Part shown: piece by piece, positions 1 to 5,774 of the stretch
Position numbering within the stretch: position 1 is the first letter of the stretch
How the letters are laid out: the number at the start of each line of letters is the position of its first letter
Assembly (NCBI GenBank): GCA_035290085.1
Contig: DATDVK010000050.1
Location: 1 to 9,952 of the forward strand
Reading direction: 5' to 3'
Source of the DNA: GWB1-54-5 sp035290085
GTDB lineage: Bacteria > Patescibacteriota > Gracilibacteria > Peribacterales > Peribacteraceae
Length of the DNA stretch: 9,952 nt
Position numbers and translations under genes: made by a program
Notes under the pieces: model-generated
What the model was told of the DNA's origin: nothing
The model's database searches: none
What the model saw: the letters and a program-made list of their open reading frames with translations, nothing else

Positions 1-54
1 AAGAAAGTGTATCTGTCGCTCGCCAAAAGGCAAAAGAGGAGTTAGCGTATTTTT

Positions 55-561
55 GTGTCTTTTGAAGAACCCGCAGAATCAGGTAAAGCTGCAGCCATAG
101 AGCAGGCTCTGCAGGATGTGGAGTTGAGCGCTGCACAACGCAAGTTGCTCGTCCTCTTCTTCGCGGGAGAAAGTCGTTCCACTATTGCAGAAGCTTTGGG
201 GTTGCACAGCGAGGGGAGTGTTTCCGGCATGCTGACCAAAGCAAAACGAGCACTGCCGCCGGATCTTCTTGCCAGACTTTCCGGAGGACTCGTACGCTTT
301 CGTGATCCTGTGAAGACGGGCAATCCCCTCCAGTCTCCCGAGCTGGATGGACTGGAGTTTGATGAGCTCGCTTGTCTCATTCTCTTCGCGCATGGGAAAG
401 ATCTCACGTTCATAGCCGGGCAGTGCCATCTTTCTGAGCAGGATGCCGTGGCAATACTCGCGCTGGCCCTGCGTGCTCTCTCGCCAGAACTCCGCGCATG
501 CTTCCTTGCCATGCGCGAAGAGCGCACCAGTAGTCCGGATATTCTGCGGAGAGCAGCCTGA
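55..561 (+). CDS. Small protein with two sigma-70 region-4-like HTH units
   Basis: A 168-residue protein starting at GTG. An AGAGGAG lies 13 nt upstream, rather far for a ribosome binding site. Residues 24-67 read like sigma-70 region 4 or a LuxR-type helix-turn-helix: a hydrophobic helix LLVLFFAGE, then IAEALGL, a turn, and a recognition-like helix SVSGMLTKAKRAL. Residues 100-146 repeat the layout (CLILFAHGK, IAGQCHL, AVAILALALRAL), and both units end in L-x-P-(D/E)-L, so an internal duplication is likely. No sigma region 2 is present, so it is not a complete sigma factor. It may bind DNA or RNA polymerase, or be a degenerate regulator; the target is unknown. The second unit has lost most basic residues in its recognition helix and may not contact DNA. 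It converges on def with a 29-bp gap. The reading frame is fairly secure, the function is not. Confidence 0.6.
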   Translation: MSFEEPAESGKAAAIEQALQDVELSAAQRKLLVLFFAGESRSTIAEALGLHSEGSVSGMLTKAKRALPPDLLARLSGGLVRFRDPVKTGNPLQSPELDGLEFDELACLILFAHGKDLTFIAGQCHLSEQDAVAILALALRALSPELRACFLAMREERTSSPDILRRAA

Positions 562-590
562 TGCACTTGAGCCCCAGCTTTCCAGCTTGG

Positions 591-1076
591 TCAGAGAACG
601 GATTCTACGGTATGCGCAGGGTGTTCTGCCGGGATTTGCGGGTAGTCCACGATCAGCACACCGTTGAGGTGGTCGATTTCGTGCTGTACCACGTGCGATT
701 CAAATCCCTGCACTTTCCGCTCCTGCTGTCTCTCTTTCTCATCAAGGTAGATGAATGTGACGGAAGCCGGGCGTGCTATCGGCAGCCAGACGCCGGGGAG
801 GCTGAGGCAGCCTTCCTCCATGGTATCCATCTCTTTACTGCGCCAGGTGATCTCCGGATTGATGAGCGGGGTGCGCTTCCCGCTGAGCATGACGATGCAG
901 AGCCGGAGTGATTCGCCAACCTGCGGTGCGGCAAGACCCACTCCCTCAGCATCCTGCACGGTCTGCTCCATGTCTTTGATCAGCTTTGTAATCTCCTTTG
1001 ATATTTTCTGAATCTTCGCTGCCTTCTTCCGCAACACAGGGTTCTTTTCGCCGGTGACGATGGGCAGCACTGCCAT
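591..1076 (-). CDS. def: Peptide deformylase
   Basis: A 161-residue cytoplasmic metalloenzyme that removes the N-formyl group from the initiator methionine of new proteins. All three family motifs are intact: GVGLAAPQVG at 45-54 (motif I), EEGCLSLPG at 87-95 (motif II, metal ligand Cys90) and QHEIDHLNG at 131-139 (motif III, metal ligands His132 and His136, catalytic Glu133). The length is normal for a compact bacterial deformylase. The N-terminus (MAVLPIV, then NPVLRKKA) matches the family, which fixes the ATG at 1076. No good Shine-Dalgarno precedes it; just upstream is ATG-TAA-GGG-ATG, a one-codon start-stop. It lies 48 nt downstream of the exonuclease gene on the same strand, so the two are probably cotranscribed. 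It ends with TGA, evidence for standard stop-codon use. Confidence 0.97.
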   Translation of the reverse strand: MAVLPIVTGEKNPVLRKKAAKIQKISKEITKLIKDMEQTVQDAEGVGLAAPQVGESLRLCIVMLSGKRTPLINPEITWRSKEMDTMEEGCLSLPGVWLPIARPASVTFIYLDEKERQQERKVQGFESHVVQHEIDHLNGVLIVDYPQIPAEHPAHTVESVL

Positions 1077-1124
1077 CCCTTACATCGTGGCTTCCGATGG
1101 GGAATTTTGCAAGGAATATGTTTT

Positions 1125-1709
1125 TTAAGCTGCTGTAACACTCCGCAGGCCTGCACGTTTCCGCAACTCGTCTATGCTTTGTATCTGCGCCATTTTTGCC
1201 ATTTTCAGGAGCGCTTGCGAGGTGAGGAGAACATCCGGGAGAGCGCGGTGACGTGCTCGGTCCATTGTGAGTCCGAGCCGTGCCGCGAGCACGTCTAAAT
1301 TGTGCCGGAACTCGTGCGGGAAGACAGACTGGCTCAGGCGCATGGTGCAGAGGCACTCCGGGAGATCTATGTACCCCCAACAGTGCTCTTTTTCCACTTC
1401 CAGGAACCCCATGTCGAACTGGGCGTTATGTGCGACGAGCAGGGAATCTTTTGCGAACTCCAGAAAACGGGGGAGCACCTGGTCTATGGTCGGGGCGCCC
1501 GCCACATCCACATCGTCGATCTTATTGATCCGTTTGGCTTCCCACGGGATGGCGCGTTCAGGGTTCACGAGTTCCACAAATGCCTTTTCCTCCTGTATGA
1601 CGCCGTTCTCTATGCGTACGCCGGCAATTTCTATGATCTTATCTCCTCTGTACGGGTCGAGGCCGGTGGTCTCAACGTCGAAGACGGTGAATACAGGGAG
1701 CGCGGGCAT
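1125..1709 (-). CDS. DnaQ-like DEDDh 3'-5' exonuclease
   Basis: A 194-residue exonuclease of the DnaQ / DNA polymerase III epsilon superfamily, which removes nucleotides from 3' ends using two metal ions. The three Exo motifs are present: FDVETTGL at 10-17 (Asp11, Glu13), HNAQFDMGFL at 94-103 (Asp99), and HRALPDV at 154-160 (His154, Asp159), the spacing of the DEDDh subclass. It could be the proofreading subunit or a stand-alone repair exonuclease; the sequence does not decide. The start at 1709 puts FTVFDVETTG at the usual distance from the N-terminus. An in-frame ATG at 1769 would add 20 residues that look non-native. AGGAG lies 21 nt before the chosen ATG, too far for normal use. Codons upstream of 1769 run antisense through nth and are not part of the gene. 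It lies upstream of def and is divergent from nth. Confidence 0.92.
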   Translation of the reverse strand: MPALPVFTVFDVETTGLDPYRGDKIIEIAGVRIENGVIQEEKAFVELVNPERAIPWEAKRINKIDDVDVAGAPTIDQVLPRFLEFAKDSLLVAHNAQFDMGFLEVEKEHCWGYIDLPECLCTMRLSQSVFPHEFRHNLDVLAARLGLTMDRARHRALPDVLLTSQALLKMAKMAQIQSIDELRKRAGLRSVTAA

Positions 1710-1718
1710 GGGGGTCCG

Positions 1719-1747
1719 ACTATAGCGGATCTCCTCTCCCGCGCAAA
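1719..1747 (-). promoter_or_regulatory. Possible promoter for exonuclease-def
   Basis: On the minus strand a TATAGT hexamer (1724-1719) resembles a -10 box and lies 9 nt before the exonuclease ATG. A weak TTTGCG (1747-1742) sits 17 bp upstream as a possible -35. If used, the transcript would start within a few bases of the start codon, giving a leaderless or near-leaderless mRNA. Only the -10 is convincing. Confidence 0.25.
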
Positions 1748-1785
1748 CGTCTCCTGTGCGCGGGGTCATTCTCTGTGTGATTTTC

Positions 1786-1814
1786 TTCACGAATGCCAGG
1801 GCAGTGCGCATACT
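1786..1814 (+). promoter_or_regulatory. Possible promoter for nth
   Basis: TTCACG (1786-1791) and CATACT (1809-1814) are separated by 17 bp and each match the sigma-70 consensus at 4 of 6 bases. The -10 ends 6 nt before the nth ATG, which would give a leaderless transcript. No Shine-Dalgarno sequence is present here, in keeping with that reading. Single-sequence promoter calls are weak. Confidence 0.3.
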
Positions 1815-1820
1815 TCCACC

Positions 1821-2474
1821 ATGTCCGCAGAGAAACTCACTGTCGAGAAGGTGATCCGTACGCTCAAAAAAGAGTATCCCAATGCGGACTGCACGCTCCA
1901 TTGGCGGTCTCCTCTGGGGCTCCTCGTTGCCACCATCCTCGCTGCGCAGTGCACGGATGAGAGGGTGAATATTGTAACGAAAGATCTCTTCCGGAAATAC
2001 AGAAAACCGGAAGACTATCTGGCCGTCTCCCAGAGAGAACTCGAGAAGGACATCCATTCCTGCGGTACCTACCACATGAAGGCGAAAGCGATCCGGCAGT
2101 CCTGCAGGACCATCATCAGAACGTATGGTGGCAAGGTGCCTCGTACGATGGAAGAGATGCTCACGCTGCGGGGAGTCGGCCGCAAGACGGCGGCCATCGT
2201 CCTCGGCACGGCGTACGGTGTCATCGAAGGCATCCCCATAGATACCCACAACATCCGTCTCCTCCGCAGGCTTGGGCTCACCAGGAAGAAGGAGCAGGGG
2301 AAGATAGAGCTGGATATGATGAAGAAGACGCCGAGGAAGGACTGGCTCACGCTCTCGCACCTCATGGTGGCCCACGGCCGTGCCATCTGCCATGCGCGCA
2401 AGCCCCAGTGCCGGCAATGTGTATTTGCCCACAGTTGTCCCAGTTCTTTGGTGCGGGGGAAAGAGGCAAGGTAG
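1821..2474 (+). CDS. nth: Endonuclease III (DNA glycosylase/AP lyase)
   Basis: A 217-residue base-excision repair enzyme that removes oxidised pyrimidines and cleaves the abasic site. Core evidence: the family segment LLVATILAAQCTD at 34-46; the helix-hairpin-helix LRGVGRKTAAIVLG at 116-129, containing the catalytic lysine Lys122; the catalytic aspartate Asp141 in IDTHNIRL; and a C-terminal [4Fe-4S] ligand set Cys190-x6-Cys197-x2-Cys200-x5-Cys206, exactly the endonuclease III spacing. The length is normal (E. coli Nth has 211 residues). The ATG at 1821 gives the right N-terminus; the frame is open further upstream only because it runs antisense to the exonuclease gene. There is no Shine-Dalgarno sequence. 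It is divergent from the exonuclease gene and is followed after 32 bp by a small lipoprotein gene. Confidence 0.97.
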   Translation: MSAEKLTVEKVIRTLKKEYPNADCTLHWRSPLGLLVATILAAQCTDERVNIVTKDLFRKYRKPEDYLAVSQRELEKDIHSCGTYHMKAKAIRQSCRTIIRTYGGKVPRTMEEMLTLRGVGRKTAAIVLGTAYGVIEGIPIDTHNIRLLRRLGLTRKKEQGKIELDMMKKTPRKDWLTLSHLMVAHGRAICHARKPQCRQCVFAHSCPSSLVRGKEAR

Positions 2475-2506
2475 AATATTTCAGTCCAAACATTTCTTCT
2501 TTCTCT

Positions 2507-2662
2507 ATGAAAAAGTGTGCTGTTTTCACCTTCATTCTCTCTGTTTTGCTTCTTACTGCCTGCTCCCCAAAGGATCAATCTCCTCGGGGAAATGAGGCGG
2601 GAGAGCAGGAAGGAGATACGATTGTGGTGGACCTGACAGGAGTGACGGGAGTGCCCAAGTAG
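2507..2662 (+). CDS. Small lipoprotein of unknown function
   Basis: A 51-residue precursor. MKK at the N-terminus, a hydrophobic stretch at residues 5-16 and the lipobox LLTAC ending at Cys19 form a clear type II signal peptide. The mature part is only about 32 residues, hydrophilic and acidic (SPKDQ, GEQEGD), ending VVDLTGVTGVPK. Signal peptidase II and lipid attachment to Cys19 are expected, which places it on the outer face of the cytoplasmic membrane. The 27 nt before the ATG are mostly pyrimidines with no Shine-Dalgarno sequence. It starts 32 nt after nth and may share its transcript; a TAGAAT overlapping the nth stop codon (2472-2477) could instead be its own -10. No function can be inferred. 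Confidence 0.62.
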   Translation: MKKCAVFTFILSVLLLTACSPKDQSPRGNEAGEQEGDTIVVDLTGVTGVPK

Positions 2663-2707
2663 AGCCAAAATTCCCCCGGTTGAGGTATAGCCAAAAACAT
2701 GAAATTA

Positions 2708-2716
2708 TGTTATAAT
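2708..2716 (+). promoter_or_regulatory. Extended -10 promoter
   Basis: TGTTATAAT is a perfect extended -10 element (TGn followed by TATAAT). No -35 lies at the normal distance, as is acceptable for extended -10 promoters. Transcription would start near 2722-2724, exactly where the structured segment ending at the 2824-2866 terminator begins. Confidence 0.55.
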
Positions 2717-2722
2717 GTTCAT

Positions 2723-2866
2723 AGTGATTTTGGTACTCTGTGTGTGTGGAAGAGTTCAGTGAGTATCATCAATACAACTGTCGCATATAAAATAAGCCTC
2801 ATCCTGTAAAAGTACCAAATCACGAGGGGCGATCACACTTCATTGCGTGATCGCCCCTCATTTTTT
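2723..2866 (+). ncRNA. Candidate structured small RNA
   Basis: About 144 nt between the lipoprotein gene and the 3' end of glnA, with its own promoter and terminator and no credible reading frame. Its predicted 5' end (2724-2737) pairs with 2811-2823 in a 13-bp helix with a single bulged T, closing the body of the RNA. Inside, CAGT (2757-2760) pairs with ACTG (2777-2780), and GTAT (2763-2766) pairs with ATAC (2772-2775) around the loop CATCA. The closing helix directly abuts the terminator stem. The layout suits a free-standing small RNA. It is antisense-oriented relative to glnA but does not overlap it. I do not recognise a known family; 6S RNA is usually longer with a different bubble. Confidence 0.45.
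2824..2866 (+). terminator. Intrinsic terminator
   Basis: A perfect 13-bp stem, 2824-2836 against 2847-2859 (left arm GAGGGGCGATCAC), with a 10-nt loop and six T residues at 2861-2866. It is a strong rho-independent terminator for rightward transcription. On the minus strand the same stem lies 21 nt after the glnA stop but has only a broken T-rich tract after it, so it may end glnA transcripts less efficiently. Confidence 0.9.
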
Positions 2867-2880
2867 CCCCGGATTCGTGC

Positions 2881-4392
2881 TCACATGTCGTAGTACCGGT
2901 AGAACTCCCACGGGTTCGGATACTTGTTTCCCTCCGCTATTTCCGCGCGTTTTGCTCCGATGTACGTCTGCAGGAATGCGCGGCTGAAGACATTGTCCAC
3001 CGTGAGGAAGTCGCAGTCTCTCTCCAGCGCAGAGAGTGATTCTTCGAGGGATTTAGGTGCGTGAGGGATTTTCGCTAATTTCTCCTCAGGGAGTGCATAG
3101 AGGTTCTGATCTGTTGCCTCGCCGGGATCCATCTTGCGGCGGATGCCGTCTATTCCCGCGAGCATCATAGCAGCGAAGGACAGGTAGGGGTTGCACGTGG
3201 GGTCGGGGAAGCGCACTTCGATGCGCTTGGTTTTCGGGCTGCTGTGGTACATGGGGATGCGGATAGCCGCGGAGCGGTTCCGTGCGGAGTAGATGAAGTT
3301 CACCGGCGCTTCGAAACCGGGGACCAGGCGCTTGTAGCTGTTCGTCGTCGGGTTGCAGAGTGCACAGAGCGCGGGAGCGTGCGCAATGATACCGCCGATG
3401 TAGTGCAGTGCCATCTTGCTGAGTCCGCTGTATGCATCGCCCGCGAAGAGCGTGCTGCCTTCCTTCCAGAGGCTCTGGTGCATGTGCATACCGGAACCGT
3501 TGTCGTTGTAGATGGGTTTTGGCATGAACGTGACGGATTTCCCGAAGCGGTGGGCGACGTTCCGTACGATGTATTTATACCGAGTGAGTGAATCGGCCAT
3601 AGTGAGCAGATCCCTGAATGCCATGTCTATTTCTGCCTGGCCCGCCGTTGCCACTTCGTGGTGTGCGGTCTCGATGGCAATGCCGGAACGTTCCAGCTCG
3701 CGGACCATAGCGCTTCGCACGCTCTGGTGTTTGTCCATGGGCGGACCGGGGAAGTAGCCTTCCTTGTTACGGATCTTGTAGCCCAAGTTGCCTCCTTCCT
3801 CTTCCTTTCCGGTGTTCCACACTGCTTCTTCGGAATCCAGGTGGTAATGGGCTCCCGCAGGGGTCTGATCGTAGCGCACGGAGTCGAAGATGAAGAATTC
3901 CGCTTCCGGTCCGAAGTAGGCGGTATCGGCAATGCCGCTCTTCCTGAGCGCTTCAGCAGACCGCCGGGCGATGGTACGCGGGCTGTTGCTGTAGAGTTTC
4001 CCCGTCATGGGGTCCTTCACATCGCAGATGACAGCAATAGTCGGTTCTGCGGAGAAGACATCCAAAAAAGCAGTGGTGATATCAGGAATGAGGAGCATGT
4101 CGCTCTCCTGGATTTCCTGGAATCCGCGGATAGAAGAGCCGTCGAATCCGAATCCCTGCGCAATATTCTCTTCCGTGAGTTCATGGAGGGGGCGGGATGT
4201 GTGCTGCAACGTTCCGGGTACGTCCGTGAAGGTGAGATCGAGCATGGTGGCACCGTGCTTCTCGGCGAAATCGAGCACGTCTGCGAGGGTTGCGAACTCC
4301 GGGAGGAAGTCTAGATCGGGGGAGGAGAAATTCTGTTGCAGTTCCAGTTCCACGGCTTTTTTCCTTGTTTCTTCTACGAGCAGGCTTGTCAT
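2881..4392 (-). CDS. glnA: Glutamine synthetase, type I
   Basis: A 503-residue glutamine synthetase that makes glutamine from glutamate, ammonia and ATP as a cytoplasmic dodecamer. Conserved parts in order: FGFDGSSIRGF at 81-91; GPEAEFFIF at 161-169 with metal ligands Glu163 and Glu165; HHEVATAGQAEIDM at 244-257; NGSGMHMHQS at 298-307; the glutamate flap NPTTNSYKRLVPGFEAP at 347-363 (Glu361); and RNRSAAIRIP at 371-380. QNLYALP at 429-435 keeps Tyr432 at the position of the adenylylated Tyr397 of E. coli GlnA, typical of the I-beta type; no adenylyltransferase gene is visible here. Residues 1-32 extend beyond the usual N-terminus, and the next methionine (Met50) would remove conserved sequence, so the extension looks real. 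No Shine-Dalgarno sequence. It is divergent from the TrmB-type regulator gene. Confidence 0.97.
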   Translation of the reverse strand: MTSLLVEETRKKAVELELQQNFSSPDLDFLPEFATLADVLDFAEKHGATMLDLTFTDVPGTLQHTSRPLHELTEENIAQGFGFDGSSIRGFQEIQESDMLLIPDITTAFLDVFSAEPTIAVICDVKDPMTGKLYSNSPRTIARRSAEALRKSGIADTAYFGPEAEFFIFDSVRYDQTPAGAHYHLDSEEAVWNTGKEEEGGNLGYKIRNKEGYFPGPPMDKHQSVRSAMVRELERSGIAIETAHHEVATAGQAEIDMAFRDLLTMADSLTRYKYIVRNVAHRFGKSVTFMPKPIYNDNGSGMHMHQSLWKEGSTLFAGDAYSGLSKMALHYIGGIIAHAPALCALCNPTTNSYKRLVPGFEAPVNFIYSARNRSAAIRIPMYHSSPKTKRIEVRFPDPTCNPYLSFAAMMLAGIDGIRRKMDPGEATDQNLYALPEEKLAKIPHAPKSLEESLSALERDCDFLTVDNVFSRAFLQTYIGAKRAEIAEGNKYPNPWEFYRYYDM

Positions 4393-4614
4393 ACGCAGTG
4401 AGGGGTAAGTGAAAACACACAGCTTCTACCCTCGGGTGGATGGGGGAATCAAGAGCGGTATTCCTGAGAAATTATTTCTGTTATTAATATTAACAACACT
4501 ATGATACTTCCAATCAGCTTTTCTAATGCAGTTTTTGGCTTCCTATTTCATTCCCATGTCAAAAGCTTTTTTGTTTAGTTGAAAATTGTTACACATTGCT
4601 ATACTGAGGTTCCT
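4393..4614. promoter_or_regulatory. Divergent glnA/regulator intergenic region with AT-rich palindrome
   Basis: This 222-bp gap separates two divergent starts. A perfect 10-bp palindrome, TTAATATTAA (4484-4493), lies in an AT-rich stretch much lower in G+C than the flanks. On the minus strand TTGTTA (4496-4491) could be a -35 for glnA, with AATAAT (4476-4471) a poorly spaced -10, giving a leader of about 70 nt. The palindrome is a candidate operator, perhaps for the adjacent regulator; this is inference from position only. Confidence 0.35.
4579..4605 (+). promoter_or_regulatory. Promoter for the TrmB-type regulator gene
   Basis: TTGAAA (4579-4584) and TATACT (4600-4605) each match the sigma-70 consensus at 5 of 6 bases. 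The -10 is preceded by TGC, so it is an extended -10, which offsets the short 15-bp spacer. The predicted transcription start lies within about 3 nt of the ATG at 4615. GAGG (4606-4609) has good Shine-Dalgarno spacing but would largely fall outside such a transcript. Confidence 0.55.
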
Positions 4615-5367
4615 ATGGCGAAACAGATTCAGCATGTTCTGGAGGCGGCGGGGCTGCATCCACGGGAGGCCCGGTTGTACCTCGCGGGACTCCAGGTGGG
4701 CAGTGCGCCTGCATCCGAGTACGCGAAATTGGCGAAACTCAATCGTGTGACTGCCTACAACACGCTGGAAGATCTCGTGAAGAAGGGGTACTTCACTATT
4801 GAGAAGAAGGTGCGTGCCAAGTGGTACGCGCCGGTGGCACCGGAGTACCTGGCTGTTGAAGCAAGAAAGAATGCGGAAGCTCTGGATCAGTCGTTGCCGG
4901 AACTGCGCTCGCTCCGGGGCGCGGAGCACCGCCGTCCGCATGTGCGCTTCTTCGAGGGGTGGGAGGGAGTACGCCGTGTTTACGAGGATACGTTCACGGC
5001 GAAGGGGGAGCTCCTGAATTTTGCGAACTCTGCCGTGCTGCGCAAGTACTGGCCTGCGTACGATGCAGAGTACGTGGCGGAGCGTGTGAAGCGCGGCATT
5101 CACCTGCGGGGCATCGCACCCGATGATGCAACGGGGCGCAGGGTACAGGGAATGGACAAAGACAGCCTGCGCGAAATCCGCCTGGTGTCTGCCAAGGACT
5201 TCGATTTCCGGAACGAGATCAACATCTACGGGAATAAAGTGTCCATCGTCACTCTGGGCGAAGATGAAGAAAATCTCTTCGGTGTCATCATCGAGAGTAA
5301 GGAAGTTGCGGAGACGCAGAGGCAAATCTTTGAGATGGCGTGGAGGTATGCAGGAGGCAAGCAATAA
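4615..5367 (+). CDS. TrmB-family transcriptional regulator
   Basis: A 250-residue regulator. Residues 6-70 form a winged helix-turn-helix of the TrmB type: LEAAGLHPREARLYLAGL, ASEYAKLAKLNRVTAYNTLE (helix-turn-helix), then a wing ending KWYAPVAPEYL. After a charged linker (about 75-100), residues 102-119 contain the P-x-V-R-F-F-E-G-W-E-G-V-R-R-V-Y signature that begins the C-terminal domain of this family. The effector is unknown; archaeal TrmB proteins bind sugars, but that should not be carried over. The ATG at 4615 is preferred over an upstream in-frame TTG at 4579, which lies inside the -35 hexamer. The gene is divergent from glnA, so control of glnA is possible, but nothing in the sequence proves it. 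A copy of the intergenic repeat begins 8 bp after its stop codon. Confidence 0.85.
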   Translation: MAKQIQHVLEAAGLHPREARLYLAGLQVGSAPASEYAKLAKLNRVTAYNTLEDLVKKGYFTIEKKVRAKWYAPVAPEYLAVEARKNAEALDQSLPELRSLRGAEHRRPHVRFFEGWEGVRRVYEDTFTAKGELLNFANSAVLRKYWPAYDAEYVAERVKRGIHLRGIAPDDATGRRVQGMDKDSLREIRLVSAKDFDFRNEINIYGNKVSIVTLGEDEENLFGVIIESKEVAETQRQIFEMAWRYAGGKQ

Positions 5368-5375
5368 AGAGTTTT

Positions 5376-5676
5376 GTTCTTTTTGTAACCAAAAAGAACC
5401 AAAAAGTTCCGCTCCGTGATTGCTCGCGGATCAGCCCATTTCAAGTGCTCCGCTGCAAAAATGACCTCCTCCGTACGCCCCCACCACATTTTTGCGGGCG
5501 CTGCGCACTTGGGGGCTGAAACCGCTCACAATCAAAGTCGCGGTTCTTTCCTTTATCCTTCCTGGCCAAAAATGCTGTTCGAGCGTGACGGCGCTGCTGC
5601 CATTCGATCTGTTTTTTGCGCCGTAAAGCGAGTTCATTTTTGGCCGCTTTTTGGGCACTTTTTCTAAAAAAGTGCC
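5376..5676. repeat. Intergenic palindromic repeat element, copy A
   Basis: This 301-bp element fills most of the 407-bp gap between the regulator gene and thyA. Its left end is a perfect 10-bp hairpin (5376-5385 with 5390-5399, loop TAAC) and its right end another (5654-5663 with 5667-5676, loop CTA). Inside, GGCCAAAAATG (5564-5574) pairs with CATTTTTGGCC (5635-5645), and CGGCGC (5589-5594) with GCGCCG (5618-5623), nested in the same hairpin; GCAAAAATG (5455-5463) pairs with 5487-5495. Two blocks recur in copy B: 5547-5585 (36 of 39 identical to 8377-8415) and 5628-5652 (24 of 25 identical to 8607-8631). The open frames across it are not credible as genes. No transposase or clear target duplication is visible, so it is a non-autonomous or REP-like repeat. 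Confidence 0.75.
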
Positions 5677-5741
5677 GAAGAGAATTTGTGTAAACTACTG
5701 CAACGTTGTGCGAAACAGTGGGCGTTTCAGTATTATTGCTC

Positions 5742-5747
5742 TACAAT
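5742..5747 (+). promoter_or_regulatory. Possible thyA -10 element
   Basis: TACAAT matches the -10 consensus at 5 of 6 bases and lies 27 nt before the thyA ATG. No good -35 is found at normal spacing; TATTAT at 5731-5736 is an alternative -10. The remaining leader is almost all pyrimidine, with no Shine-Dalgarno sequence. Confidence 0.3.
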
Positions 5748-5774
5748 GTGCCTCCTCTCTCCTCTTTTCACCTC

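Noticed and set aside
1..65. Possible 3' end of an upstream gene: frame 3 ends in LAYFCVF at TGA 63-65 and frame 1 ends at TAG 43-45
   Set aside because: Too few residues to tell which frame, if any, is coding; no family can be recognised.
1709..2432. Extension of the exonuclease frame to 435 residues
   Set aside because: The extra N-terminal part is antisense to nth, which has complete catalytic and Fe-S motifs. The exonuclease domain begins normally at 1709.
2715..2762. A 15-codon hydrophobic ORF (MFIVILVLCVCGRVQ) in the lipoprotein-glnA gap
   Set aside because: Its ATG overlaps the -10 TATAAT, so the promoter seen there cannot transcribe the start codon; the frame also disrupts the better-supported structured RNA reading.
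5564..5645. Insertion sequence or transposon gene
   Set aside because: No transposase motif or long ORF is present; only non-coding palindromes.
5416..5667. Open frames of 75-87 codons on both strands across the gap before thyA
   Set aside because: They run through palindromic repeat DNA. The short peptide they share with frames in copy B (QHFWP followed by K-E) comes from the repeated DNA block and not from a conserved gene.
5654..5676. Right-end hairpin of copy A as a rho-independent terminator
   Set aside because: No T-tract follows on either strand, and the same hairpin recurs in copy B as part of the repeat, so it is better called a repeat end.
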